From assembly GCA_020746995.1 (NCBI GenBank), contig JAGPXD010000003.1, positions 5,394,001 to 5,458,000 of the forward strand: a DNA stretch of 64,000 nucleotides. The letters are read 5' to 3'. The DNA comes from Plectosphaerella cucumerina (taxonomy: Eukaryota; Ascomycota; Sordariomycetes; Glomerellales; Plectosphaerellaceae). Of this stretch, positions 1 to 10,079 are shown one piece after another (within the stretch, counting starts at the first letter, position 1; the number at the start of each line of letters is the position of its first letter). Below the pieces are notes generated by a model that saw nothing but the letters and a program-made list of their open reading frames with translations, was not told the DNA's origin and ran no database searches. Made by a program: the position numbers and the translations under genes.

Positions 1-1849
1 TGGTGTGTGGGTGGCAGCCCAGCCATGCGTAGCCGCGTCATTTGCCAGCAGAGAGCAGCAGAGCAAGCACCGTGTGACCAGGCAGATAGGGCGGGCGGCC
101 GGCTCCGTGGGGGGCTTCGAGTGCGGCTCTCGTGCTGATTGCCAGCTGGCAGACGACACGCGAACAGGCCTTCCAAGCCCCCTTCTTCTTCTGCTGGTGC
201 TCCTGCTGGTGCTGTCGATCTGGAGACGGACTCGACCGTATCGGATATTGGGAGGATATGCGACGGATATGGTTGGTTGCTGGCTGTGATTGAGATGGAC
301 CAGGGTGACAGACTCGGAGACGACCATTTTTAGGCGTGAGCTTGTGTGTTTGCCGTTAGATGAGGGTGCCGCGGGAGGGCCGGGAAGATGTCCGAGCATG
401 TGACGAACTGGTTCTGTCAACGTGAGCTTCTTGTTGCTTTTGAGGGTTGCCAGTGCTTGGACCTCGACGACGATGTCTGTTCCTCTTCCTTCGAAAGGTG
501 ACGACGTTTCTTCAGCGGACAACCGGGATACAACCCGGCCGTGACTGGGTGACCATCGATGCTGCCTTGGCGCAATTCCATGCCGATCTTATGCTCGGGC
601 ATGGGCGACGATGCGGCGAGTCAGGGCGGGCGTGCTGTGGGCGGTCATGCGCGGCGGAAGAGGACCATCGTCGAGTCAATGCCCTGGTGACGGTCGAAAT
701 GGCGTTCTTCAAAACGTTTGATGTCATCCATTGTGGCGGATGCAACGCGGGGTGGTGATGTAAAAGCTGCTGGCAAACTGCCGCGATCGTACTGCTCAGG
801 ACGACATTGGCGAGGAGAGAAGGTTGAAGCCGGCCAGCCGGCAGTCGAGGAGGGAGGGTGGTGCCATGCGGATCTTGCCAGGGGGTACGGACGAGAAACT
901 TGCTTTCTGGTGTTGCCTGCCATCGTTTAACAGGTAGCGTCATGTCGCCCCCGCACAGTCCACACACAGTGTAAACCGCACCTTCCTGCTGCAGCCCGGC
1001 GCCGCCAGATTTCCCGCCCCTCCCCTGAAGCCACTAAAAGCTCAGTGCCGCTGGTGTGCAGCGGCCGGCCGTCGTCCAATGATGCGCCTCGCATTGGTGC
1101 CGGCTTCAGTGGGTGCTAGCGGGGGGCGTGCCCGTTTCTGGTGGTGAGGCAATGAGGCTGCACCACGGGTGCCCACCCCGAGTCCCGCATCCGCCGAAAA
1201 ACAGCAAGTGCCATGCGAGCAAGGTTCGGGTACCTCCAATGTCAGGCCAGGTACCTTTTCTTGCTATTCCACCTGCCCAGGCTTGATTGACTGGGGCCGA
1301 CCACAGCGAACTTGGAAGGAGCGACAGAACACACACACTGCACCGACCTCCACACCTTTGCCGTCTGGTGCACTGACTGCCCCGAGGGCGACTGACTCCT
1401 CCACTCGGACAAAACTTCGCTTCCATTCTTCCACCAAACTTGCACCTCACACACAAACAACCCACAAGCACCACACACAACAATCGACACGGTCGCCCGC
1501 AGCCACGGCGCCCGCAGCATCCACCATTCGGCCGGCCTGCACCTCTTCCCATCGAGACCGGCCACATCATCTTCATTCGGGCTCTCTGCCACGCCGCAGA
1601 GCCCGCCCGCCGCCACTAATCCCCCTCCTCGCATCGACCGCGACAATCCGTCTCGACAACAACATCACCACACCCCGACACTCCCTCTGAGCCCTGACCC
1701 CGACGAACAACCTTCCCTCCGACTCGACGCGATCAAACGCGTCCTGTCCCATCGACCCGCGCACCACAGGATCTCCCTCCTGCTGCTGCTGCTGGCCCCC
1801 GACCTGCACCCCAGGTCCCCGGGTCCGGTAGTCAGCCGGGCGAGCGCGC
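1..1849. other. intergenic / upstream region of acrB
   Basis: I see no convincing gene. Open frames here are short, overlap on both strands and have no recognisable domain. The last ~700 bases are C-rich and pyrimidine-rich with CA runs, as in a long fungal promoter and 5' leader. Confidence 0.5.
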
Positions 1850-4762
1850 ATGCCTCGGGCTCCCACCGCGAAGCGACACTCAGGCGCAGGCGTGGCGAAC
1901 CAGCGAGACACCAGGCACGAGAATGGCTTGGTAGGCCCCGGCAAACGAGTCGCTACAAAGAAGAAGAGCCGGCCCTCCCTCGGCCCCGACGACTCCTCAT
2001 CGTCAAAGGCACCCGCCCCCGACGACGATGCTTCCGCCTCCCCCCTGCCCTCGCCCCTACCCCCTTCGATAGTCAACCTCAACGGCAACGGGAATGGTGT
2101 CGCCAACGGCTGCGCCAAATCCTCCTCCCATCACGACATGGCCCATTTGAACGACTCGTCCCGCGCCATGGCCACCGACAACAATGGCGCCGCTAGGCGT
2201 GGCTCCCTGGGCACGTACTCCGAGTCTTCCTCCGCCGAATCCATGAGCACCTCGGGTGCCGTCGGCGCCCTTGACGCGCAGCACGCTCACAGGCAGATTG
2301 ATGTCAATGCTACCAAGAATGTCGACGTCCACCGCGATCCCGGCGGCCCGCTCGAGTTCGCCGCCACCGTCCTGCGCGCCCTCCCTCTCTACGACACTCT
2401 CGCCATCCTCATCCTGCTGATGCAGGTACCTCCCGTCGCCCTCTCCGTCATCTACATGGCCTTCACCTTCCTCACCTTTGTGCCCCCGGTTACCACCAGC
2501 TCCGGCATGAACATCAACCTGGCCGAGATCTTCGACCACACCTCGACCATGCCCTCGCTCGTCACCACCCTCTGCATGGACGTCCTGATCATGCTCGTCT
2601 GGCTCTTCCTCATGCCTCCCGTCCAGGCCGCCATCCTCGACTTGGCCAAGCCCGTCATCGCTGTTACGCTCGGCGGCGGCTCGTCCTCGAGAGAGGGCAA
2701 TTCGCGGGGTGTCACTACCTGCTTCCTCCTCGTTATCGCCTCGCACGTCCTTCGCGGCACACGGCTACACTGGACTCGCGCCACTCGCCTATTGCCGCCG
2801 GACTGGCGCTTCGGCTATAGCGTGGACGAGACCATCGAGGCGATGCAGGGGTTCGACAAGAGGGGACCGCACGGGTGGATTAAGAGCATACTTGCCATAC
2901 ACATTTTGACGCAGGGCATTGTGCGCTACATCCGTGAGTGGTATTTGAGAAGAGAAAAGGGCAACGCATCGTCCGGCGGCGTGTCAGACCCCGAAGCTGG
3001 CAAAGCGACCTCCGAGTCGGCCGGCGAGGGGAGCATGACAGCCGACGGTGATGCCAACGCACAACAAAACGCAGCAACAACAACATCCAAGAAACGCAGG
3101 AAGCAGAGCACCCAGGTGCGCCTCCAGCAGCCTCTCTGGGCCGCGCTGGCCAGCACGAAGATCGTCATGGTCAAGGAGTATGAACTCTCGCATGCTGCCT
3201 CAGAATCGGCCGGTAACAGCGGCACCGACATCCACAACCTGGGCAGCGCGCCCTTTGACTCGCAAGCCGAGCAGGTCTGGATCTCCTACATTGGTTACGA
3301 CGAAGTATGCTTTAACACCAGCCATTTCGACGACGTGGACATGCACGCCAACGGACACCCTTCCCGCCCCGTGGGCGCCGACCCATCCAAGCCTTTTTAC
3401 GTCCGAGTCAACAACGCCTTTTGGCAGCCGACACGCATCTTCTGCGTCGAGAACCAGGCCGGTGACGAGAGCAGCAGCCACCGCTGGTGCGGCGATATCT
3501 ACGGCCTGCGGCCCATGTCCAAGTACGTGTGCGAGTTTGTCGATACGCGCACCGGCCAGGTCATCTTCTCGACCAGCATCCGCACGACGCAGGCGCCCGC
3601 CAAGGACCAGGAGGGTGTCGCCAGCCCGCCCGTCAACGGCCAGTCCTCGCTCCGTCCCGACTCGCCCGTCACGACGCTGAGGAGCACCATCAGCGCACAG
3701 AACGACAAGTTGTCGGACGAGAAGAGCAGGCTGAAGGGGCTGCGGAAGGACTGGAAGAGCAGGATCAGCGCGCTGAAGAAGGAGAACGACAAGCTCGACA
3801 ACGCCATACAGTCGGGCGGTAGCAATGACGACAAGCTCAAGCAGAAGGTCATCCAGCAGGAGACTCACCGCGACCAAGCATCGAGGGAGATATCCGAGCT
3901 GCAAGACACTCTCAAGGCGTTCGAGACGGCACCCGAAGGACTCCACGAGCGTAAGAAGCAGGCGGAGAAGGCGTGGTCCGCCGAGAAGTCTGTCTTCGAC
4001 ACCGAGTCCAAGGCCTTCAAAGAATTCAAGGCGAAGCTGGCAAGCGACATCAAGACCACCGAGGACGAGCAGACAAGCCTGCAGACGAAGCGCAACAAGA
4101 TGGCCGCACGCATCACAAAGGTCGACACAGACCTCGGCCGCATCACCGACGCCAACACCAGAGGACTGGACGAAGCCGAACGCCGCCGCCAGGCACGTGC
4201 TGCGCTTGAGACGGAAACCACTACTATCGAGAATAACTTCCGCGAAAGCATTGCCAACCTGCAAGCCACCAACGCTGCGAAGCAAGGCCAAGTTAACACC
4301 TTGATGAGCCAGCTGCAGTCGTTCCACGAGCAGATCAACTACAGCAACACGGGCGCCACCGCTTTCGATGCTAGCCAGCCGGCTCCCGCCTCGTCTCAGA
4401 CTCAGTTCAACCCCAACGCGACCTCATGGAACCCGAACCCCGCTGCCGCGCCTCACTTTCCCGGCGCCTCGACCTGGGGTCAGCACGCTTCCTCGAACAC
4501 GCCGTCGCTTCTCCCCGCTCCGGTCCTCGCCGCGCCTTCTGCCGCCTCCATCTGGGGCACGGGTCCGGCTGTCAAGTCCCGCGGCCGCTCTAGTAGCATG
4601 CTCAGCGACGTTTCGGGCTTCACGCAGTCGAGCGCAGGCGACGACGAGTACGTGTCGACGCACAACACGCCTGCCGCCGCGGCCGCGGCCCGTTCGGGGT
4701 CCGGCTCTGGCAGCACTAGCGAGAATGGCGACAGCGTGCGCGATCCGATGAGTCCGACCTGA
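1850..4762 (+). CDS. acrB: AcrB-like ubiquitination network signalling protein
   Basis: Uninterrupted 970-residue frame resembling Aspergillus nidulans AcrB, a protein linked genetically to the CreB/CreD deubiquitination network, carbon catabolite repression and acriflavine resistance. The N-terminal ~170 residues are basic, Ser-rich and disordered. Hydrophobic membrane segments lie around residues 183-215, 237-275 and 288-303. A Trp/Cys-containing globular stretch follows at about 470-590. A long charged coiled coil runs from about 607 to 823, and the C-terminus is rich in Ser, Ala and Pro. This order of membrane part, globular part and coiled coil is the family layout. The start is the first Met of the frame, and the basic N-terminus with GPGK fits the family. 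No intron is needed. Assignment is by recall of the family, not by a search. Confidence 0.85.
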   Translation: MPRAPTAKRHSGAGVANQRDTRHENGLVGPGKRVATKKKSRPSLGPDDSSSSKAPAPDDDASASPLPSPLPPSIVNLNGNGNGVANGCAKSSSHHDMAHLNDSSRAMATDNNGAARRGSLGTYSESSSAESMSTSGAVGALDAQHAHRQIDVNATKNVDVHRDPGGPLEFAATVLRALPLYDTLAILILLMQVPPVALSVIYMAFTFLTFVPPVTTSSGMNINLAEIFDHTSTMPSLVTTLCMDVLIMLVWLFLMPPVQAAILDLAKPVIAVTLGGGSSSREGNSRGVTTCFLLVIASHVLRGTRLHWTRATRLLPPDWRFGYSVDETIEAMQGFDKRGPHGWIKSILAIHILTQGIVRYIREWYLRREKGNASSGGVSDPEAGKATSESAGEGSMTADGDANAQQNAATTTSKKRRKQSTQVRLQQPLWAALASTKIVMVKEYELSHAASESAGNSGTDIHNLGSAPFDSQAEQVWISYIGYDEVCFNTSHFDDVDMHANGHPSRPVGADPSKPFYVRVNNAFWQPTRIFCVENQAGDESSSHRWCGDIYGLRPMSKYVCEFVDTRTGQVIFSTSIRTTQAPAKDQEGVASPPVNGQSSLRPDSPVTTLRSTISAQNDKLSDEKSRLKGLRKDWKSRISALKKENDKLDNAIQSGGSNDDKLKQKVIQQETHRDQASREISELQDTLKAFETAPEGLHERKKQAEKAWSAEKSVFDTESKAFKEFKAKLASDIKTTEDEQTSLQTKRNKMAARITKVDTDLGRITDANTRGLDEAERRRQARAALETETTTIENNFRESIANLQATNAAKQGQVNTLMSQLQSFHEQINYSNTGATAFDASQPAPASSQTQFNPNATSWNPNPAAAPHFPGASTWGQHASSNTPSLLPAPVLAAPSAASIWGTGPAVKSRGRSSSMLSDVSGFTQSSAGDDEYVSTHNTPAAAAAARSGSGSGSTSENGDSVRDPMSPT

Positions 4763-5183
4763 AGTGTCGTGGTGGTGGGGAGATGGTGGGGGAGAGTCTT
4801 GTCTGTTGCGTCGTATTGCTTCTGTCGTTGCCTTCGTCGGCTAGGTCTAGCTTGTGTGCTCCGCGGTCCTGAGGGGCTGTCGCGTATGTAGAGTGGTCCG
4901 TGCCCTGTCGAATGGGAAAAGTATTGCTGTTACCGCTGGTCGCGTGATGATGCCGTGTTTGGATGTGATGCGCCTGGGTGGACGTTGTGGTACTCGCGTG
5001 TATGCGTGCTCCCGTGTGGCATCGGAGGGAGACGACGTGATGGCTCTTACGATTCTTGGCAGGTGGCACAGAATGTGGGCAGGACATCACCACTCAGCTC
5101 TGGTCACATGTCTGCTCTCATTACTCATGCCAAAGATGTTCGCTTGATGACTGCCTACGTCCAACCGTGATACAACCCCCGCC
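4763..5183. other. 3' intergenic region between convergent genes
   Basis: The acrB stop and the stop of the minus-strand oxidase face each other across about 420 bases. T-rich and G/T-rich 3'-UTR-like sequence; no gene seen. Confidence 0.5.
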
Positions 5184-6519
5184 TCACAACTTGGCCTGCT
5201 CCTGGGCAGACAAGACCCGAAGCGGCGGTCCCCCTCGGCTCCCGTCTCCCCTCTTGAAGCCCTCCGTCGACTCAGTCGTCGCACGGAACCGCCATTGCCG
5301 CCGCACCTCGGCCGGCGCCTTGTCCTCGAAGCAGTCGGCGACATACCGGCCCAGCACGGGTAGGAACTTGAAAGCACTACGAAGGTCAGTTCGCGCTCTT
5401 TTCGCAACATAGGCAGGGGGTGGTCACATACTGTCCCGCGCCGCCCGTCGCCAGGAACAAGCCCTCGGCGTCAGGGTGGCGGTCGATAATGAAGTCGCCC
5501 TCGGGCGTGTCCGAGTACCAGCACAGTCGCCTGTTCATCCAAGGCCGCTCTGCAAAGTCAGGGAGAAGCTGGCGCAAGCCTTCGCGAAGGGCCTCGTCGG
5601 CGTCGTCAGGCAGATAACTGCTCCTGGCATTGCTGCTAGCTGTGCGGGGTGCCGAGATGAGGTCCGCGGCATGATCATACTTCACGCTCGTGGCAAAGCC
5701 GAAGCCGTGGCGGGCGACTTTGAGGATGTTGGTATCCGGCGTCGGGGGGAAGCAGAAGACGCCTGTCGAGAGGTTGATGAGCACGGGCATGTCGCGGACG
5801 GTAGCGGCCTCGGCGGGGGTGAGCTGGATGAAGCCGACGGGTTGGCCGGAGGCGGTGCTCGCGTGGCGGACATCGATCAGGGAGTTTGTCCATGCGCCGG
5901 TGGAGAGGATGACGGTTGATGCGGGGAGGGGAGGGCCCTCGGAGACGGTGACGCCTGTGATGCGTCGGCCGGAGTAACGGAGGGACTTTACTGTGCCTCG
6001 AGCCCCGGTGATGAAGGACACGCCGGCGGCGCTGCATTCACCGCTGAGTTGGCGAATCGCGCTCTCGGCATCCGCCCATCCCCCTCCCGCGTTGCCGATG
6101 CCGCCGAGTCCATCGAAGCGCACACGAGCATGCGGGTACGCCTTGAGGAGAGCATCTCCGTCCGTAAACTCAACGAGCTTCTGGCCCGTGGCTGCGCCGA
6201 CGGCCTTGCTCTTGGCGGCGTAGTCGCTCCCAGAGGCGGCGTCGAAGAGCATCACGAAGCCGGACTCGTGGTAGTGCCTGGCGTAAGGGCCCAGCCAGCC
6301 CTCGCGGGCCTCGCGGGCCATGGAGGCGTAGAGCGGATCGGCATACTCGACGCGGATGATGCGGGAGATATCTACGCTGCTGCCATCCGGGACCGGGGGG
6401 AGGAAGCGGTCGAGGACGGTGATGGAGGTGTAGCCTCTGGTCTTAAGCTCGAGGGCTGTGGAGAGGCCGAAGACGCCGGCGCCGATGATGATGATGGGGT
6501 CGTCTTTGTTGGGAGGCAT
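5184..6519 (-). CDS. FAD-dependent amine oxidase (sarcosine / fructosyl amino acid oxidase type)
   Basis: Two exons (6519-5432, 5376-5184) with a 55-bp intron encode about 426 residues, normal for the monomeric sarcosine oxidase/amadoriase family. The N-terminus has the Rossmann dinucleotide motif GAGVFGLSTALEL followed by an acidic strand end (VLDRF). Near the C-terminus, RLCWYSDTPEGDFIID carries the Cys that in this family binds FAD covalently. Splicing creates the FAD-site motif GGAGHAFKFLPVLG, which supports the intron. The family oxidises N-methyl or N-alkyl amino acids (sarcosine, pipecolate, fructosyl amino acids) to give H2O2. The substrate cannot be read from sequence. The last residues are AKL, close to a C-terminal PTS1 peroxisomal signal as in many relatives. 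It shares a 340-bp divergent promoter with the next Zn2Cys6 gene. Confidence 0.85.
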
Positions 6520-6858
6520 AGTGGGCGGGGGGGTTGCTTGAGGGACTGAGGGGGTTCGATGAGTGTTTCGGTCAGCGCTTTGGCCTTTTAAGCATGGTCG
6601 TGAGGTTCATGCCGCGCTGGAGGCGGCACATGAGGTCGAGCATGATGAGGCTTCTTCTGCCCGGGTTCCGAATCAGGAGACTCCGAGTCCGGGCCCACAG
6701 GACGTTGACGATTTGGTTGACGGCTCGGGGTGGACACGGATCTTGGCTGAGATCCGGTCACGTGAGCGGATTTCGCTCTCACAACGTCATCCTTGTCGCT
6801 AAATTCCGTCCTTCAGACCTCCGTCTCCGCCCTTACTTCCGACATCAAGCCACCCGCA
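6520..6858. promoter_or_regulatory. divergent promoter, oxidase / Zn2Cys6 regulator
   Basis: 339 bases separate two divergent start codons, so both promoters must lie here. CGG/CCG half-sites of the kind bound by Zn2Cys6 proteins occur, but none forms a pair I can name. Confidence 0.5.
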
Positions 6859-8996
6859 ATGGTTCAGCAGACACGGACCAGAGCGAGGCGATCCTGCGAG
6901 CCATGTCGGTACGGCCAGCCATCCCGAGACGAAAGCCGAACAGGTTGAAGCTTACCACGGTGCTTTGCTAGCCGGAAGAAGGTCAAATGTACCGGCGAGA
7001 GGCCGACGTGCTCGTACTGCAGGCGGCTCAGCCAGACATGCTCCTATCTGGATGTCGCGGGTCGGGCTACCCCTGACAGCACCACTGGAGCTGCGTCTGA
7101 GGACACGTGAGTAGACCAGCCACTTCTTCGCGGATTGAGGCCTGGTTTTTGGGGCTCAAACTTACTGATTGCAGAGATGTCACGTCCAAACGACAGAGAA
7201 TCGATACTCTGCCTGGATCACTAGCGGGAGGCCATGAGGTCTCACTTTCCCCGTCTTTGCAGGGCGGTCATCCTCCGAATGCGCCCAGAGATGGCAGCAC
7301 TTGGTAAACCAGACCAACACCATCAGAGGTCCAACACTTGGACTAACCGAACAGGTCCTTCGATCGACCAGATCCGCCGCCTGATGTGCTGGGGTTCTAC
7401 GCCGAGGTCTACAAGACCAGCATCTACTTCCAGCCCCTACCAATCCTCGCGCTTGATGGCCTCGCGGCCCGAGTTGGCGTCTTTCCCCGTTTCCTTCAGT
7501 CCAGCTTCCTTGCCCTAGCGCTGCTATACTCCAATCACCCGTATTATGCAGGTGCCGAGGCTCAGGTCGCCAGCTTTCATGCGAAGTCGGCTCAGCGAAC
7601 TATCGATGAGGTCGTGGCCGCCGGCACTGTGAGCCTTGAGGTGCTGCAGGCTTTCTGCTTTCTGTCCTTGTACCAAGTCAAAGGTTTGTTTGCCCTGCAC
7701 CCCTCTTTGAGGACTCATTTAACCCAACCAGCAAAACAACCTCAGGCCTGGATGACCATCGGCTTAGCTTCCCGCCTGCAGGCAATGTCCCGACTCTTCT
7801 CCCAGGACAAAACCGTACACCACTCTGAGACAGATGCGCACCTCCGATGCTACTGGAGCATCTTCCTCCTGGAATCGGCCTTCGCTCCTCAGTACACGAC
7901 GCTCTCGCAGGACCCTCAAAGCCCTGGGTACCCACGAAGCCCGCCGATTCCTCCGTCAACACCCCAGAATGTCGATGGGACGTACCGCCAAGGCCAGCCA
8001 AGTTCATACGAGGCCGTCATACCAGATATGGGCATCAACGCCTACACACTTCAGATGGTAGCCATCTGGGGCGAGATTGCGGTCTACCTGCACTCCATCA
8101 GCCGGGGCGCATCCGAGAGCGCCTGGCTGGCTACATCGACCTTCACCCGGTTGACAGTCAGGCTATATGAGATTGACAACCAGATCCATCAGAGACACCT
8201 TCTTCGCTACTCGGCCTTCAACAGCCGGCCGCTTCACGAAGTGCAGAGGGATGCGGAGTACTGGAGGCCATGGGTCTTGATGCAGTTCCTCTACCACGGC
8301 TCCCACGCCCTGCTGCACTCCCCGTTCATCCATCTTCACGCCCTACGTCGGAGTAGCCGTGCTGGACAGCCGGGCTTCTTCCTGCAAAAAGTCATCGACC
8401 AGGCCATCTTTCACTCTTCGTGGGTGGTGCGTCTGCTGGAAATGAGCTCGGCCGTTGGCTTCGAGGCGCGAGACCCGCTGATCGGTCAAATCGTGGCGAC
8501 TGCGGCGACAACTCTGTGGATCCTGCAGTTTGCCAAAGACGGCCAGGTCTCTCTGCGATCTCGAGGGGGCATGCAAAAATGTCTTGATTTCCTCCAGCAC
8601 GTGGCCGAGATGTGGCCTCATCTGTCGTATCAGCTGGACATTCTCCGAGATCTCCAGACAACAGCGGACGAAAGACACAACAGCACCGCAGACGGCGTTG
8701 ACATAACATTCATGCCTTCCAAGCTGTGGCAGATCTTAGACTACAGTGTTGCCAAGCTTTCAGCACCGGCACAAGGTGCCCAAAACCTGCCCCCGGAGAG
8801 CAATGGTAACACCAGCGTGACGCTCCACGTTGCGACCATATTCGTCCACCCTCTCGAGGAGGAGCCACAAGTCACTATCGGAGTGAACCAAGCAAACGAC
8901 CACGACCACGTGTTTGGAGACTTGACGTTGGACAATTTTCTGTTCGATTACTTCTTGACTGACTACGCTCAGCAGTCGATGGGGGAACCAGGGTAG
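6859..8996 (+). CDS. Zn2Cys6 fungal-specific transcription factor
   Basis: Five exons (6859-6908, 6972-7106, 7175-7303, 7355-7683, 7732-8996) give 635 residues in frame. The first intron splits the zinc cluster: exon 1 ends at SCEPC and exon 2 supplies RRKKVKC, giving CX2CX6CX6CX2CX6C. After a variable linker, the middle region (YAEVYKTSIYFQP, then QAFCFLSLYQ and WMTIGLASRLQAM) looks like the fungal transcription-factor middle homology domain. The fourth intron (7684-7731, 48 bp) is a multiple of three without a stop, so retention would also be readable. It is divergent from the FAD oxidase and may be its local regulator; that is inference from position only. Confidence 0.85.
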
Positions 8997-10079
8997 CGCA
9001 TCTAGATGAACGGGAGTCATGAGCCGAACTGGCTCCCAAATCCTATGAGCTCAGTACCGTTGAGCTTCAACTTCTGTTCTTTCCTGCTGCCTTGGGGGTA
9101 TGAAGTGTTGTCGGGGATCCAAGGACAACCGCCGGCCACTGAATAGTTGCCGTGAGTAGCGGCACATGTGGACGTGGCTTTGGTTGCTGGGACTTGTCCT
9201 CTTTCTCGCATTAGACTGGATAGTACGGAGAGACCAGGACAAAATGTCGACTCACGGCTTCGTAGTGAAGACATGCCATGGCATGGGGGCATTAAGTTTG
9301 GCAGCTGACTGAGAAGATTGTTGCAGCATGTTGAGATGAATTGAAATACGATGGTGAATGATGGGACGGCAAGGTGAACTGGACAACGTGATGAACTGGA
9401 CAACGTGATGAACTGGACACGTGATGAACTGTTCAGATGTTGAGTTTCCTTCGAAATGCTTAGGGCTACATTCTACAGTCGTCGTGGACTTGGTGAAAGG
9501 TCTTATACTCAATGATGCAGCACATCTTGAGTCGACACCAGCACCAGGCCTGGGCCGCCTGGTCACGGCCAGTGTCCATTTCCAGGGGCAACAGCTGTGA
9601 AGAAGTCGGGTGTAGACATTCAAGGTGTTCGCGAGGAAGTGTCGCGACACTAATCGAGCCCATCGATTGAAGTCATCGCATTCTGATCTCTGCCAAAACA
9701 CCATGTGCTGCAAGTCTGAACCACGAAAAGGGGCACCTCGGTGTGTCGGGCTGGAGTCGGGTCGGGACCCATGGTGTGCTGCTGCGCCACACTTTCTCCC
9801 GACACATCGATGTGCCGGATGCACCATGCCTTAGGCAGAAACCTGCAGGCACATCAACAGGCTGGGCGGATTCCTTCATTCCCTTTAACCCCTCTTTCTC
9901 TTGCAATCAGACTGGAATATTACCTTGAACAAAGCTGTCCCAGATCGCAAAAAAGGTTTTGTTGGTACATTTGGACCCAAAGGCACCACTCTGCCACTGT
10001 CCTCAACCCCCTTTTCAAAGTCCAGCCACAACTCGCGACACAAGCCAACCGTGGCGGGCGATCGACCCCCAGTCTCACC
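8997..10079. other. intergenic region with a 17-bp minisatellite and a palindrome
   Basis: No gene recognised. It holds a short tandem array at 9374-9430 and a perfect 14-bp palindrome CATGCCATGGCATG at 9272-9285. The last ~200 bases are pyrimidine-rich, as expected for the leader of the next gene. Confidence 0.5.
9374..9430. repeat. 17-bp minisatellite, about 3.5 copies
   Basis: Unit GTGATGAACTGGACAAC is repeated head to tail with a truncated first copy, one copy short by a base and a partial last copy. Confidence 0.85.

Noticed and set aside
512..967. 151-codon minus-strand frame and several overlapping frames before acrB
   Set aside because: No domain, biased composition and overlapping frames on both strands; more likely promoter and leader sequence.
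3200..4327. 375-codon minus-strand frame across acrB
   Set aside because: Antisense shadow of the acrB coiled-coil region, with Leu/Val-rich composition that mirrors the Glu/Lys/Gln codons of the sense strand.
7684..7731. Possible alternative isoform of the Zn2Cys6 gene by retention of a 48-bp intron
   Set aside because: Retention stays in frame, but the donor and acceptor look normal and the spliced product reads better across the domain (YQVKAKQPQAWM).
9272..9285. Perfect palindrome CATGCCATGGCATG
   Set aside because: Single occurrence with no partner site or gene context; could be a regulator site but nothing supports it.
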